DNA from: Methanosphaera stadtmanae
GTDB taxonomy: Archaea > Methanobacteriota > Methanobacteria > Methanobacteriales > Methanobacteriaceae
Direction of reading: 5' to 3'
DNA: 64,000 nucleotides
Assembly: GCA_015062805.1 (NCBI GenBank)
Contig: SUTQ01000007.1
Span: 23,215-87,214, forward strand
Position numbers and translations under genes: made by a program. Shown here one piece after another: positions 51,166 through 61,160 of this stretch. Under the pieces are notes generated by a model. It did no database searches. It saw only the letters and a list, made by a program, of their open reading frames with translations, and was not told the DNA's origin. How positions within the stretch are numbered: the stretch's first letter is position 1; each line of letters begins with the position of its first letter.

Positions 51166-51177
51166 GGTTAAACCTCC

Positions 51178-52122
51178 TTAATATGTCTTTCTAATTTTCA
51201 GAAGTATTTTTGAGACTATATATAATACAGGTAGCTCTATCAGTGGTCCAATAACTAATGCTATTGCTATCAATTCATTATGTGGAAATGAACTAATTGC
51301 TATGGCCAGAGCCAATGGTGAGTTTCGGGCTAATGTGGTAAGAGTCAAACTCGCATAATCTTCATAACTAAACTTATTTTTTCTTGCAACCACATAATCA
51401 ACTAAAAAGTTAATTACAAAAAAGATTATTATTGGTATAAATAAGATACCTATTGAATCTAAATTATTTATTAAACTATTTGCTTCTGTATTAAATAACC
51501 CAAAAATGGCTATACATAAGAAGATACTTTGTAAATTACTAAAGAATGATGTTATCTTATCTTTAATAGGTTTGTTTTTAAATATATATTTTACTATTAA
51601 TGAAGCTATAAATGGTAAAATGATGAATATTATTAAACTTTTAGTCAAATCAATTAATTCAATGGTATTTGAGTTTGAGAAGAATATTAATAAATAAACT
51701 GGGAGTAATATCAATTGTAAAACTAAGTTAATGGGCAGTATTGATAAACTCAAAGGCACATTTCCTTTACTCATTTTAGTAAATATGAGATACCAGTCAG
51801 TGCACGGTGTTAATATTAACATTACAAATCCGATGAATAAATCTATATTTCCATTAAGAAATAAATTTCCTAAAAAATAACCGAATAATGGGGTCCATAT
51901 GAAGTTAATTAATAAAGAAATGCCTGTAAATTTGATATTTGAAAAACTTTGTTTAATCTCTGAAAATGGAGTATCAAGAAATAGTGCAAATAACATCAAT
52001 GCTAAAAAAATAGTGATGAGTGATGGACTAATTGTTTGTACGAATGGAAAGTTATTTAATATTAAACCCAATAATATTGATCCAAATATTAATATGGGTT
52101 CCAGTTTATCTATTAAATCCAT
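51178..52122 (-). CDS. BASS-superfamily transporter (Acr3-like or bile acid:Na+ symporter family)
   Basis: A 314-residue membrane protein with about ten helices. The segments LTPCTDWYLIFTKMSKGNVPL and LTLTTLARNSPLALAIAI correspond to the two unwound-helix regions of the BASS fold and resemble Acr3 arsenite exporters (PCT motif) more than bile-acid carriers. No arsR or arsC lies nearby, so arsenite is not supported by context. It separates aIF1A from rio1, which are usually closer, and its stop overlaps the rio1 ribosome site. Confidence 0.75.
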   Translation of the reverse strand: MDLIDKLEPILIFGSILLGLILNNFPFVQTISPSLITIFLALMLFALFLDTPFSEIKQSFSNIKFTGISLLINFIWTPLFGYFLGNLFLNGNIDLFIGFVMLILTPCTDWYLIFTKMSKGNVPLSLSILPINLVLQLILLPVYLLIFFSNSNTIELIDLTKSLIIFIILPFIASLIVKYIFKNKPIKDKITSFFSNLQSIFLCIAIFGLFNTEANSLINNLDSIGILFIPIIIFFVINFLVDYVVARKNKFSYEDYASLTLTTLARNSPLALAIAISSFPHNELIAIALVIGPLIELPVLYIVSKILLKIRKTY

Positions 52123-52149
52123 ATCATCTAGTCCGGTGGTAGTATATCT

Positions 52150-52485
52150 TTATATTTTTAAGAATCCTCTTCTTTCGAGGTAGTTTGCTTCAGTACGTGT
52201 GTATCTCCAAATTACATCTGCTTTTTCATCACTTTGGAAATCCCACGGTTTTACAAGAACAACATCTCCTTCACGTATCCAAATACGTTTTTTCATTTTA
52301 CCTGGGATACGGCATAATCTTATGTTTTTATCATTACATCTTACTTTAAGTTTTCCATGTCCTAAAATTTGTTCAACAACACCTGGAATTTCTCCTTTAC
52401 GTGGACTTCTCACACGAATAGGTTGTTCTCCACCTGGTTGGTTGTTGTTATTATTTTTATTCCTATTGTTATTTGGTTTTTTCAA
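52150..52485 (-). CDS. eif1a: translation initiation factor aIF-1A
   Basis: A 111-residue OB-fold factor that binds the ribosomal A site during initiation. It has an Asn-rich basic N-terminal tail, then [20 protein letters not shown] and [28 protein letters not shown], standard for the family. Translation starts at TTG, 9 bases after GGAGG. It is the first gene of the aIF1A-transporter-rio1-zinc protein unit. Confidence 0.95.
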   Translation of the reverse strand: MKKPNNNRNKNNNNNQPGGEQPIRVRSPRKGEIPGVVEQILGHGKLKVRCNDKNIRLCRIPGKMKKRIWIREGDVVLVKPWDFQSDEKADVIWRYTRTEANYLERRGFLKI

Positions 52486-52656
52486 GATATTTTGCCTCCG
52501 ATTTCATTCCTATTATAAAAATTAATCATGATATTGTATTTGGGTAAAAGATTATAGTCTATATTTTATAATACTTTATTATGTATTATATATGTATTTT
52601 TAAGTATATATTAATATTGTTAAAATAAGTGTAGTAAAGGGGGTTAAATGTAAGAA

Positions 52657-53253
52657 TTATCCTACTTTATTAATTTTAATTAATGATTTAATAGGTACAT
52701 TGTTTATTTCATTAATTCCTTTTTTATCTACTAAAACAGTGACTGCTATAGGTTTTGCGCCTTGAGTTTTGCATACTTTGATAGCATCGATAACTGTATT
52801 ACCACTTGTTATTACATCATCTACAATTACAACATTTTTGTTTTTGATGTTTGCAAAATTGTTACTTATAGCTCCTTGTGCTGATTCGTTTTTCATGTGT
52901 TTAATTGGGTGGAATACTGATAATTCTGCATCTAATAATTCGGACATTATTGTTGCAAATGGAACACCACTTACGCTAATACCAACAACAACATCTATTT
53001 CATTATCTTCAACAGCTAAATCTGCTAAAGCACTAGAAACATATTGCATTCTTGCGGATGATGAACCAACAGTTCTCCAATTGATTGCAAAGTCATCTGG
53101 TTTTTGTTTTTGTTTGTTTTTGGATACGTTGGTCATTTGCATACTTAACCATTGTGCTGTGTCTTTTGAGATGTTTAATTCGTCTGCGATTTCACCGGTG
53201 GTCAATCCTTTGTTTTTAAGTTCTGTTGCTTTTTCAATTAATATAGAATTCAT
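52657..53253 (-). CDS. orotate phosphoribosyltransferase-like regulator (GfcR/PyrE-like)
   Basis: A 198-residue protein with an N-terminal helix-turn-helix ([21 protein letters not shown], about residues 15-36) joined to a phosphoribosyltransferase domain with the PRPP loop [14 protein letters not shown]. True orotate PRTases lack the HTH; haloarchaeal GfcR, a sugar-catabolism activator, has this architecture. It is therefore more likely a transcription factor sensing a phosphorylated metabolite than an enzyme. It is 12 bp after the Gfo/Idh gene, in one operon with hemC. Its target is unknown. Confidence 0.82.
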   Translation of the reverse strand: MNSILIEKATELKNKGLTTGEIADELNISKDTAQWLSMQMTNVSKNKQKQKPDDFAINWRTVGSSSARMQYVSSALADLAVEDNEIDVVVGISVSGVPFATIMSELLDAELSVFHPIKHMKNESAQGAISNNFANIKNKNVVIVDDVITSGNTVIDAIKVCKTQGAKPIAVTVLVDKKGINEINNVPIKSLIKINKVG

Positions 53254-53265
53254 AATTATCCCTAC

Positions 53266-54219
53266 CTATTCAAATTCAATGAGTTTTTTCTCTCTTGATG
53301 ATCTCATAGCCGCATCAACAATCTTCAATGCTTCAAATCCATCTTGTCCAGATACTTCTGGTGTTTTTTTGTTTTGAACAGCATTAACGAATGATCTTAA
53401 TTCTTCTTTTAGAGGTTCTTTGTTGTCGACTTTAACTTTTTCAACTTTGTTATTTTCTTTGTACACTGTTACAGTTTGTTCTCCATAGTCAACTGATATT
53501 ATTCCTTCAACACCAGTGATGTTTAGTTGTCTTTTCTTGTAAGGTGTTAACCAGTTGGTTTCAAGAATTGTTAAAACATCATTATCATATTTGGTCATAA
53601 TTTCAGCATGATCTTCAAATTCACAGTTTTTAAGATTACTACTCATATTTGCATAAACAGTATTTGCTTTTCCTTCAAATAAATAATTGAATATGTCAAT
53701 GTCGTGAATTGCAAGGTCTATTGCAACTCCAACATCCCTTATACGTGGAGGATATGGGCCTAAACGTTTTGCATTTGCAGTAACAACGTCTCCAATTTCA
53801 CCATTATCAATTAGTTCTTTTGCTACCCTTACTGCAGGATTGAATCTTTCTACATGACCTGTAGCTAAAAGTACGCCAGCATCGTTGGCAGCATCAATCA
53901 TCTCTTGAGCTTCATCAAGTTTTGATGCTATAGGTTTTTCTACAAGCACATTTTTTCCTGCTTCAATAGCACTCATAACTACATCATGGTGGAATACTGT
54001 AGGTACACAGATGTTTACCGCTTCAATATCTTCTAATTGGAGGATGTTGTCGAAATCAACATAACCCACTGTGTTGAATTCTTTTGATACAGAATCTAAT
54101 GTTCCCCTAACCATATCTGATATTGCTAATAGGTGTGCATTTTCTAGTTCAGAGTATATGCGCACATGGTTATAACCCATAGCTCCTACTCCAATAACTC
54201 CAACGTTTGTCTTATTCAT
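53266..54219 (-). CDS. Gfo/Idh/MocA-family oxidoreductase
   Basis: A 317-residue NAD(P)-dependent oxidoreductase. The N-terminal Rossmann motif is GVIGVGAMGYNHVRI, and the catalytic-lysine motif is EKPIA in NVLVEKPIASK; DVGVAIDLAIHDIDIFNYL contains the His-Asp pair of the family. Substrates are usually sugars or nucleotide sugars but cannot be predicted here. Its ATG overlaps the hemC stop (ATGA), so the two are translationally coupled, though no biochemical link is obvious. Confidence 0.88.
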   Translation of the reverse strand: MNKTNVGVIGVGAMGYNHVRIYSELENAHLLAISDMVRGTLDSVSKEFNTVGYVDFDNILQLEDIEAVNICVPTVFHHDVVMSAIEAGKNVLVEKPIASKLDEAQEMIDAANDAGVLLATGHVERFNPAVRVAKELIDNGEIGDVVTANAKRLGPYPPRIRDVGVAIDLAIHDIDIFNYLFEGKANTVYANMSSNLKNCEFEDHAEIMTKYDNDVLTILETNWLTPYKKRQLNITGVEGIISVDYGEQTVTVYKENNKVEKVKVDNKEPLKEELRSFVNAVQNKKTPEVSGQDGFEALKIVDAAMRSSREKKLIEFE

Positions 54220-55088
54220 AATGCTTCCTCTCTCAATCTTTCTCCAATGGTTTTTGCAGCTACAATAGCATTATCCTTTTTAGCAGTCTCATTAATATCT
54301 GCTAAAATTTTTCCGTCAGGACTCAATAATTCACAGTGTATATTTATATCATTTTCGTTTACTTTAGATACTATTCCTACGGGCCATTGACATCCAACTT
54401 CTAATGTTTCAAGTATGGCTTTTTCACATAATGCTTCAGTTCTTGTATTATCATCATTTAGTTTACTTACAACATCATAATACTCTGAATCTTTATGTGT
54501 CATTACAGCCAATGCACCTTGACCTGCGGGAGGCACGATGTACGTTTCATCAAATATCTCTTTTATATGTTCTTGTAATCCAAGTCTGTTGATACCTGCA
54601 AGGGCCATGATTGTAGCATCATATTCTCCATCTTCTACTTTTCTTATTCTGGTATCGATGTTTCCACGAATTGGTTTGGTAACAATGTTTTTTTCATGTA
54701 ATTTACAAAATGCTTCTCGCCTCACGCTACTAGTACCAAGTGTTGCACCATCTGGCAGTTCATCCCAGGAATAATTAGAAATTAACACTTCGTTAACAGC
54801 TTCTCTTTTAGGTATGGCAGTTATTGCAAGTTGGTCATTTAATTCACTAGGAAGATCCTTGAAACTATGTACAGCAAAATCAATTTCACCTTCGATAAGT
54901 GCCGTATCTAATTCCTTAGTAAAAATTCCTTTTGCATCAATATTGTATAATTGTGAATCTTTAATCTTATCACCTGTTGTTTTAATAATTTTAGTTTCTA
55001 TTTTTTCGCCAATTATTTCTTCTAATGAATCAACAACAGTTTGTGTTTGAGTAGTTGCTAATTTACTACCTCTAGTACCAACTATCAA
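54216..55088 (-). CDS. hemC: porphobilinogen deaminase (hydroxymethylbilane synthase)
   Basis: A 290-residue enzyme that joins four porphobilinogen units into the linear tetrapyrrole used for sirohydrochlorin, cobalamin and F430. The dipyrromethane cofactor is attached to Cys233 in LEVGCQWPVG. Other signatures are VGTRGSKLA at the N-terminus, FAVHSFKDLP and GTSSVRREA. Translation starts at TTG, 8 bases after GGAGG. It heads the hemC-Gfo/Idh-PRTase operon and is immediately upstream, on the same strand, of nothing else; the F430 gene lies just beyond at 55.3 kb. Confidence 0.95.
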   Translation of the reverse strand: MIVGTRGSKLATTQTQTVVDSLEEIIGEKIETKIIKTTGDKIKDSQLYNIDAKGIFTKELDTALIEGEIDFAVHSFKDLPSELNDQLAITAIPKREAVNEVLISNYSWDELPDGATLGTSSVRREAFCKLHEKNIVTKPIRGNIDTRIRKVEDGEYDATIMALAGINRLGLQEHIKEIFDETYIVPPAGQGALAVMTHKDSEYYDVVSKLNDDNTRTEALCEKAILETLEVGCQWPVGIVSKVNENDINIHCELLSPDGKILADINETAKKDNAIVAAKTIGERLREEAL

Positions 55089-55318
55089 TTAACATACCTC
55101 CTATTTTAAGTATCTAATATAAAAAAATGATATTCGTTAATATTTTAGTTATTTGATATGAATTTCTTCTTTATTTAACTCAGTGATTATTAAATATTTT
55201 TATACTCTTTATCTATATTTGTTTAAAAGCATTAATATAGTTATATTATTATATCATATTTTTATGGAATTTATTTAAATAAAGAGTTTTTAAAATTTTA
55301 GACTTGATTTTACTATTA

Positions 55319-56635
55319 TTATATTTGAATATTAGAGTTGTATTCACTTCTATAAATTATTTGAATTATCATTTTATCCGTAGTAGTGCAGAAATTAATT
55401 GCTTCTTTAAGATTATCAAAATATATGTATGATTCGTTTAATTTTTGTTTAAGGTTGTATCCTAATTTACCAGTAAAAATAATTTTTTGAGGATTAATAT
55501 TTTTTAGGTATTTGCATAATTTTTCTTCATCAATTTCTTCACAGGTAATTCCATAATCCCCTCCAATAATTAACAAGTAATTCTCACTATATTTTTTTAT
55601 ATTGTCCACACATTTTTTTATGGAAGTAGTATTAAGTCCAGGATTAATATCTTCAATTACAAGTTTATTGTTGATATATTTGTATGAATTTCTTCCTTCA
55701 ACACTTTCTGATGATCTTAAATTTGAAGTAATGTCTTCAATGTCCATGTTGATAATTAATCCAACACTAATTGCAAAAAGTAAGTTTGAAATGTAGAAAT
55801 CGCTTAAAGCAAAATGATTCATACTAGTTTTTTTATTAAAATAGTTCATGTCAAAGGTTGTGTTTTTTATATCATATTTCACATTTGAAGAATAAATGTC
55901 CGCATTTTCATTGTCAAAACTTAATGTAATAACATTTTCATGATGGTTATAAAACTGCTTAAAACAATCGTAATCACATATTGTGAATTCAGAAGTAAAA
56001 ACTGATTCTTTTGCAATAGATGCACTACTTGATGCTTTAGCTATAGGATAATCTTCTAAAATGTTTGTTAGGATATTAATATATCCATTAGGAACAACTC
56101 CCAATGAGACTTCAAAGATGCAGTAGTCAATTTTTTCTAAAATATTTTCTTCTTTGGCCTTATTAATGGCTGTTATAATACTGGCCGGAGTAATGCTGAG
56201 TTTTTTTATTAAAGTTTTACTATTGAACGTTAATTCATCACTAGTTAAAACAAGAGTATTATATTTCTTTAAAACATGCTTTAATAATGTTGTAACAGTG
56301 GTTTTTCCTTTTACACCCGTTATTTGTATGATTTTACTATTTACATGGTTTTTTTTCAGTAAGTAACTAACAAATTCATGATGAGTAAAATCAGTTTTAA
56401 TTACTGGTGGCATGTGGATTGGATTAATTTTTATGAATGCATCTTCATTTTTTATAATTTCATCCAATGTTAAAAAAGTGACATTTAACTTTTTCTCTAT
56501 TTTCTGTTTATCCTTTTTTGAAAGTTTATCATAAATGTCATAAAAAAATAAGTTATTGTTGGTGTACTTTGAATATTCTTCTAATAAAACAAGACCACCA
56601 TGATTTGCATCACTAATTAAAATATTTTTATTCAT
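55319..56635 (-). CDS. cfbE: Mur-ligase-like protein, probable coenzyme F430 synthetase
   Basis: A 438-residue Mur-ligase-fold protein. The ATP loop is QITGVKGKTTVTT (residues 105-117), and a C-terminal domain with LLIIGGDYG follows. The N-terminal region ISDANHGGLVLLEEYSKY is like CfbE proteins, which close the six-membered ring of seco-F430 acid to form coenzyme F430 of methyl-coenzyme M reductase. The absence of a UDP-sugar site and the hemC neighbour support this over a pseudomurein ligase. The ATG at 56635 is 8 bases after GGAG; a GTG three codons earlier lacks support. Third gene of the phosphatase-nadK-cfbE operon. Confidence 0.72.
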   Translation of the reverse strand: MNKNILISDANHGGLVLLEEYSKYTNNNLFFYDIYDKLSKKDKQKIEKKLNVTFLTLDEIIKNEDAFIKINPIHMPPVIKTDFTHHEFVSYLLKKNHVNSKIIQITGVKGKTTVTTLLKHVLKKYNTLVLTSDELTFNSKTLIKKLSITPASIITAINKAKEENILEKIDYCIFEVSLGVVPNGYINILTNILEDYPIAKASSSASIAKESVFTSEFTICDYDCFKQFYNHHENVITLSFDNENADIYSSNVKYDIKNTTFDMNYFNKKTSMNHFALSDFYISNLLFAISVGLIINMDIEDITSNLRSSESVEGRNSYKYINNKLVIEDINPGLNTTSIKKCVDNIKKYSENYLLIIGGDYGITCEEIDEEKLCKYLKNINPQKIIFTGKLGYNLKQKLNESYIYFDNLKEAINFCTTTDKMIIQIIYRSEYNSNIQI

Positions 56636-56654
56636 CAAGTACACTCCACTATTT

Positions 56655-57482
56655 TTAGTCCATAGTTAATTTCTTATTAACACTTTCATAGAAGTTTTTT
56701 CTAAATCTTACAAAATATGCAACAACATCAGATTTTTTAAGTTTTATTTCTTCCATGTACCCATATTCTTTGTTGTTTACACCATCAAGTACTGCAAGAC
56801 CTTTTTTGTCCTTATTTAAAAATTTAACGCTAATTTTAGTGTCTGCAGGGACTATTTTTGGTCGAGTATTGAGTTTAAATGGGCAGATTGGAATAATTAT
56901 TGCTGCATCCACTCTCGGATCCACAATGGGACCTCCAGCGCTCATCGCATATGCTGTTGAACCGCTAGGTGTTGAGATTATGAGTCCATCAGCACGAACA
57001 TTATCTACAATTTCTTCATCAACTGCAATTTGTAAATCTAACATTTTGCCTGGTTGGCTGGTCATAATTACTAGTTCATTAAGAACGGTTTTCCATTCAT
57101 CATCACAGAAAACATCTAACTGTAACCTTTCTTCTATGAAAAAGTCATAACTAAGAAGAGAATCTAATCGTTCAAAAATGTCTTCTGGTTCAACCTCTGT
57201 AAGAAAACCAACAGTTCCCATATTAATACTTAAAATAGGAATTTTTTTAAAAGATAATGCTTGTTGGGTTTTAAGAACGGTTCCATCCCCACCGACGCAT
57301 ATGACAAAATCTGAAGTCATAGCATTAATTGGTTTAAGTAAATTTTTAAATTCAGGGAGTTTTTCTGCGATATCAGTATCTATTTCAACTTCAACTTTAT
57401 TTTCGAGCAAATAGTTAATAATACTTTTATCTAATTCTAATGCCTTTTCTTTATCAGTACGTGAAACGATTCCAATTTTCAA
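56655..57482 (-). CDS. nadK: NAD kinase
   Basis: Makes NADP+ from NAD+ and ATP (or polyphosphate). 275 residues, with the GGDGT motif at residues 64-68, the SGSTAYAMSAGGPIV segment and LVSRTD-like N-terminal strand. I place the start at TTG 57482, where AAGGTG lies 6 bases upstream; the frame opens at an upstream GTG that overlaps this ribosome site. It follows the inositol-phosphatase gene by 12 bp. In some methanogens the two are one fused NADP phosphatase/NAD kinase; here they are separate. Confidence 0.95.
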   Translation of the reverse strand: MKIGIVSRTDKEKALELDKSIINYLLENKVEVEIDTDIAEKLPEFKNLLKPINAMTSDFVICVGGDGTVLKTQQALSFKKIPILSINMGTVGFLTEVEPEDIFERLDSLLSYDFFIEERLQLDVFCDDEWKTVLNELVIMTSQPGKMLDLQIAVDEEIVDNVRADGLIISTPSGSTAYAMSAGGPIVDPRVDAAIIIPICPFKLNTRPKIVPADTKISVKFLNKDKKGLAVLDGVNNKEYGYMEEIKLKKSDVVAYFVRFRKNFYESVNKKLTMD

Positions 57483-57494
57483 GGTTTTCACCTT

Positions 57495-58325
57495 CTATTT
57501 TAATAAGCGGATAATGTCCTCTTGTAACTTTTGATTGGTTGTAGCTACAATAGTGGTTTTTTCAAGTAAATCTATTTGGCTAGAAAGTACATTGGATTTA
57601 ATATCTGTAATATATCCTCCAGCTTCTTTTATGATTAATTGACTAGCCGCAATATCTAAGACTCTTACAGCCTGAGTATCTAGGAATACATCATAAATTC
57701 CTTCTGCGACAAAACACATTTCAACTGCAATAGCTCCCATGATTCTCATACGTCTAACATGAGAATAAATATTGTTCATATCACATTTGGAACGATAAAG
57801 ATACGTGCTTAAGGTAGCTTTTTTTGCTTCTTCAACTTCAGAAACATGGATTGGTTTGGAATTTTTATATGCAAATTTATTTTTAACTGCTATGTATGTG
57901 TCTCCTGTTGGAAAATTCTTTACAAATGCAACTTCAATATCATCTAAAGTTATATTTTCTAAAGATTTATTATTTTCCGTTGATGCAATAGCGATAGAAA
58001 TTCCATAACAAGGAATGTTTTTCATAGCATTGGTAGTACCATCTAATGGATCCATAATGAGTACTGCTTCAGCTTGATTGTCTCCAAGTTTTATAGTTCC
58101 AATTTCTTCACTAATAATGGTTAATGATTTACCAGTATTTTTCAATACTTCTAAAGCAGCATCTTCAGCATATTCATCAATTTTATGTGTTGGAGTTCCA
58201 TCAGCTCCTATTTTGGTAATGCTGGTAACATTAGGATCTTTTCTAGCAGAATCTATAGCATTTTCTACTTTTTCAGCTATTTGTGGACATAATTCTAACC
58301 AAAATTTTATTTCATTATCATTCAT
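57495..58325 (-). CDS. suhB: inositol monophosphatase-family phosphatase
   Basis: A 276-residue Mg2+-dependent phosphatase. Metal-binding motifs are IISEEIG, MDPLDGTTN and the C-terminal RVLDIAASQLIIKEAGG. Archaeal members act on inositol-1-phosphate, fructose-1,6-bisphosphate and, when fused to NAD kinase, NADP+. The operon with nadK makes NADP(H) phosphatase or FBPase activity plausible. ATG 58325 was preferred over the in-frame GTG at 58331; neither has a strong ribosome site. Confidence 0.9.
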   Translation of the reverse strand: MNDNEIKFWLELCPQIAEKVENAIDSARKDPNVTSITKIGADGTPTHKIDEYAEDAALEVLKNTGKSLTIISEEIGTIKLGDNQAEAVLIMDPLDGTTNAMKNIPCYGISIAIASTENNKSLENITLDDIEVAFVKNFPTGDTYIAVKNKFAYKNSKPIHVSEVEEAKKATLSTYLYRSKCDMNNIYSHVRRMRIMGAIAVEMCFVAEGIYDVFLDTQAVRVLDIAASQLIIKEAGGYITDIKSNVLSSQIDLLEKTTIVATTNQKLQEDIIRLLK

Positions 58326-58435
58326 TTTCACACGACTACTTCTATTTATGATTAATATTATTTATCTTAAAGTATTTCAAAACTTTGATAATAAATATTG
58401 TATTATTTTATTCTAAAAAAAGTGAAAAGAGGGGA

Positions 58436-60895
58436 TTATTGTTGGAGTGTTGAAAGATCAATTTTTAAACTTTCTGGTTCAGGAAGCTTAATATTTAATG
58501 CTTCAGTCAAAACGTCTTCAATGGTTTCCATAGGTTTGAATGTTAATTCTTCTTTTACTTCATCTGGAACATCGTCTAAATCTTTTAAGTTACGTTTTGG
58601 TATTAATACTGTTTTAATTCCTGAGCGATGAGCTGCAATCATTTTTTCTTTGATACCACCAACTGGTAAAACTTTTCCAGTTAATGATATTTCTCCAGTC
58701 ATAGCTAATGTTGAACTAACAGGTATTCCTGTTATTAATGAAGCTAATGTAGTTGTCATGGTTACACCAGCTGACGGTCCATCTTTAGGTATAGCTCCTT
58801 CAGGAACGTGAATATGAACATCATGCTTGTCATAATCAGAATCTTTAAGCACAGCAGAAAGTCTTGATTTAATGAGACTTTGTGCTATTTGGGCTGATTC
58901 TTTCATCACATCTCCCAGTTTACCAGTTAGTTTTAGTTTTCCTTCTCCTGGAGTTAGTGCTGCTTCAATGTATAATATGTCTCCACCTACTGGAGTCCAA
59001 GCTAATCCAGTAACAACACCTGCAGGGTTTTCATCAGGTACTAATTCGTAATGGGCTTTTTCATGACCTAATATGTCATATAACATATTTTCAGTCACTA
59101 TGTACGGCAGTTCTACATGATCTACTACAATTTTTTCTGTGGTATGTCTAGCTATTGCTTCTATTTGACGTTTAAGATTACGTACTCCTGCTTCTCTTGT
59201 GTATTTGTCAATGAGAGTAGTAATTGTCTTGTGAGTGATATTTAAGTCATCTCTTGTTAATCCATGTTCTTCTAAAACTTCATCAATCAGATGTTCTTCA
59301 GCGATATGTTCTTTTTCTTGTTTTGTGTAACTGTCTAATTCAATAATTTCTAAACGGTCTTGCAATGGTCCTGGAATGTCTGATAATGAGTTGGCAGTAC
59401 CAATGAAGAATACATCGGATAAATCATATGGAACTTCTAAGTAATGGTCACTGAATGAATTATTTTGTTCTGGATCTAATACTTCTAAAAGTGCACTAGT
59501 TGGATTTCCATTTATGGATGCAGTCATCTTGTCAATTTCATCTAATACGAAGACAGGATTGGTTTTTCCAGCTTTTTTCATTCCGTTGATTATTCTACCT
59601 GGAAGTGCTCCAAGATATGTTCTACGGTGTCCTCTTATTTCGGATTCATCCTTGACACCACCTAAACTAGCTCTGACGTAGGGTCTTTCCAGTGCTTCTG
59701 CAATGCTTCTACCTAAACTTGTTTTACCAGTTCCGGGAGGACCAACTAATAATAAAATTGATCCTTGTTTTTCTTCTTTCATTTTTAGAACTGTCAAATG
59801 TTGAATGATTCTTTCTTTGACTTTTTCTAATCCGTAGTGGTCTTTGTCTAATTGTTCTTTTGCTTTGATGATATCAATTTCAACATCAGTTTCTTTATGC
59901 CATGGTAAACTTAAAATGGTGTCTAAGTAGTTTCGTATTATGTTTTCTTCAGAATTGTTTTGTCCTTGTCTTTCTAGTTTGTGAAGTTCTTCCAATGCTG
60001 CTTTTTCAACTTCTTCCGGAAGTTCTGCTTCCATAATTCTTTCACGATAGGTCTTATGGTCATCTGTCTCATCGGTCATTCCAAGTTCTTCTTGAATCAT
60101 TTTCATTTGTTCTCTTAAAAGAGATTGCTTATGAGTTTCACTCATTTTTTTGTTGAGCTTTTTAGCAATATCCATCTGAATAAGCATGGCCTCTTTTTGT
60201 TCTATGAGTAATTGAACAATAGTTAGGGCTCTTAGTTTGGCAGATTTCATTTCAAGAAGTTCTTGTTTTCTTTCTATTGGTACTCTAATGTATGGGAAGA
60301 CTTCAGCAACTTTTTCAAGGGTATCTAATTTTCCAACAATTTGTTGTGCATAAATTTCAGAGTTTGGAATTAAATTGCTTATTGTCAGTACTGCATCATT
60401 GATGTTTTTGTTGATTGTTAATGATTCTTCGTCAGTGATGTTTGTTTCTTCTTCTACAATTTCATAAATTCCATGGTAATATCCATCAGTTTCGGTTATC
60501 TCGGATACTAATACTTTATCTTTAACTTTTAATTCTAATTGGTACTGTTCTGGTTCTTCTTGTAAATTTTTAAGCTCTAATATGACACCAATATCATAGA
60601 ATTCAACATTACCATTTTCATCTTGTGGAATTTTTTTTGGTGTTAATATTATTCCTTGATTTTCACTGTTAACAGTTTTTAACATGTTTTCTGTATGTGG
60701 TTTGTCTAATTGGATTGTCATGTCTGTGTGAGGTAAAAGTATAGTGTTAGGGATTAAAAGTATTGGTAATTCGTTTTCTCTGGGATTTCTTTCTTTTTTG
60801 GGAATATTTTCTTTTTTTATATCTGTGATTATTTCATTGTTTGCCCTTAATGATTGTGTGAATGATAATTTTTCCTTGTTGTTTTCATCGGTCAT
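58436..60895 (-). CDS. lon: ATP-dependent protease Lon, bacterial type (LonA)
   Basis: An 819-residue soluble Lon. The N-terminal substrate-recognition domain ([20 protein letters not shown] onward, about residues 45-240) and coiled-coil region are those of bacterial LonA. The AAA+ domain has Walker A GPPGTGKT and Walker [11 protein letters not shown]. The Ser-Lys catalytic dyad is Ser708 in KDGPSAGVT and Lys751 in GGIKEKM. It lacks the transmembrane segment found in archaeal LonB. This architecture suggests transfer from bacteria, though base composition is like the neighbours. Single gene. Confidence 0.95.
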   Translation of the reverse strand: MTDENNKEKLSFTQSLRANNEIITDIKKENIPKKERNPRENELPILLIPNTILLPHTDMTIQLDKPHTENMLKTVNSENQGIILTPKKIPQDENGNVEFYDIGVILELKNLQEEPEQYQLELKVKDKVLVSEITETDGYYHGIYEIVEEETNITDEESLTINKNINDAVLTISNLIPNSEIYAQQIVGKLDTLEKVAEVFPYIRVPIERKQELLEMKSAKLRALTIVQLLIEQKEAMLIQMDIAKKLNKKMSETHKQSLLREQMKMIQEELGMTDETDDHKTYRERIMEAELPEEVEKAALEELHKLERQGQNNSEENIIRNYLDTILSLPWHKETDVEIDIIKAKEQLDKDHYGLEKVKERIIQHLTVLKMKEEKQGSILLLVGPPGTGKTSLGRSIAEALERPYVRASLGGVKDESEIRGHRRTYLGALPGRIINGMKKAGKTNPVFVLDEIDKMTASINGNPTSALLEVLDPEQNNSFSDHYLEVPYDLSDVFFIGTANSLSDIPGPLQDRLEIIELDSYTKQEKEHIAEEHLIDEVLEEHGLTRDDLNITHKTITTLIDKYTREAGVRNLKRQIEAIARHTTEKIVVDHVELPYIVTENMLYDILGHEKAHYELVPDENPAGVVTGLAWTPVGGDILYIEAALTPGEGKLKLTGKLGDVMKESAQIAQSLIKSRLSAVLKDSDYDKHDVHIHVPEGAIPKDGPSAGVTMTTTLASLITGIPVSSTLAMTGEISLTGKVLPVGGIKEKMIAAHRSGIKTVLIPKRNLKDLDDVPDEVKEELTFKPMETIEDVLTEALNIKLPEPESLKIDLSTLQQ

Positions 60896-61160
60896 TAAAT
60901 TCTCACATCCTATATTTTTTTGTCCGTTGTTTTAAAATGATTAATAAAAATAATTTATAAACATTTGATTTTTTGTTTATCAGTTAATTTTCTATATTAT
61001 TTAATATAATTTATGTAAAACAATGATTATATACTTTGTTGAATAAAATTACCATAAGTAATTAAAATACTTCTAATATTTAACTCTTATGATTATATTA
61101 AAAAAAGGTTAAATATTTAAAAAAATAGTATTGTTTATTTATAATTTTATTGAATATTTG

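Noticed and set aside
51178..52122. Arsenic resistance locus
   Set aside because: The transporter has an Acr3-like PCT motif, but no arsR, arsC or other arsenic gene is near, so the substrate is left open.
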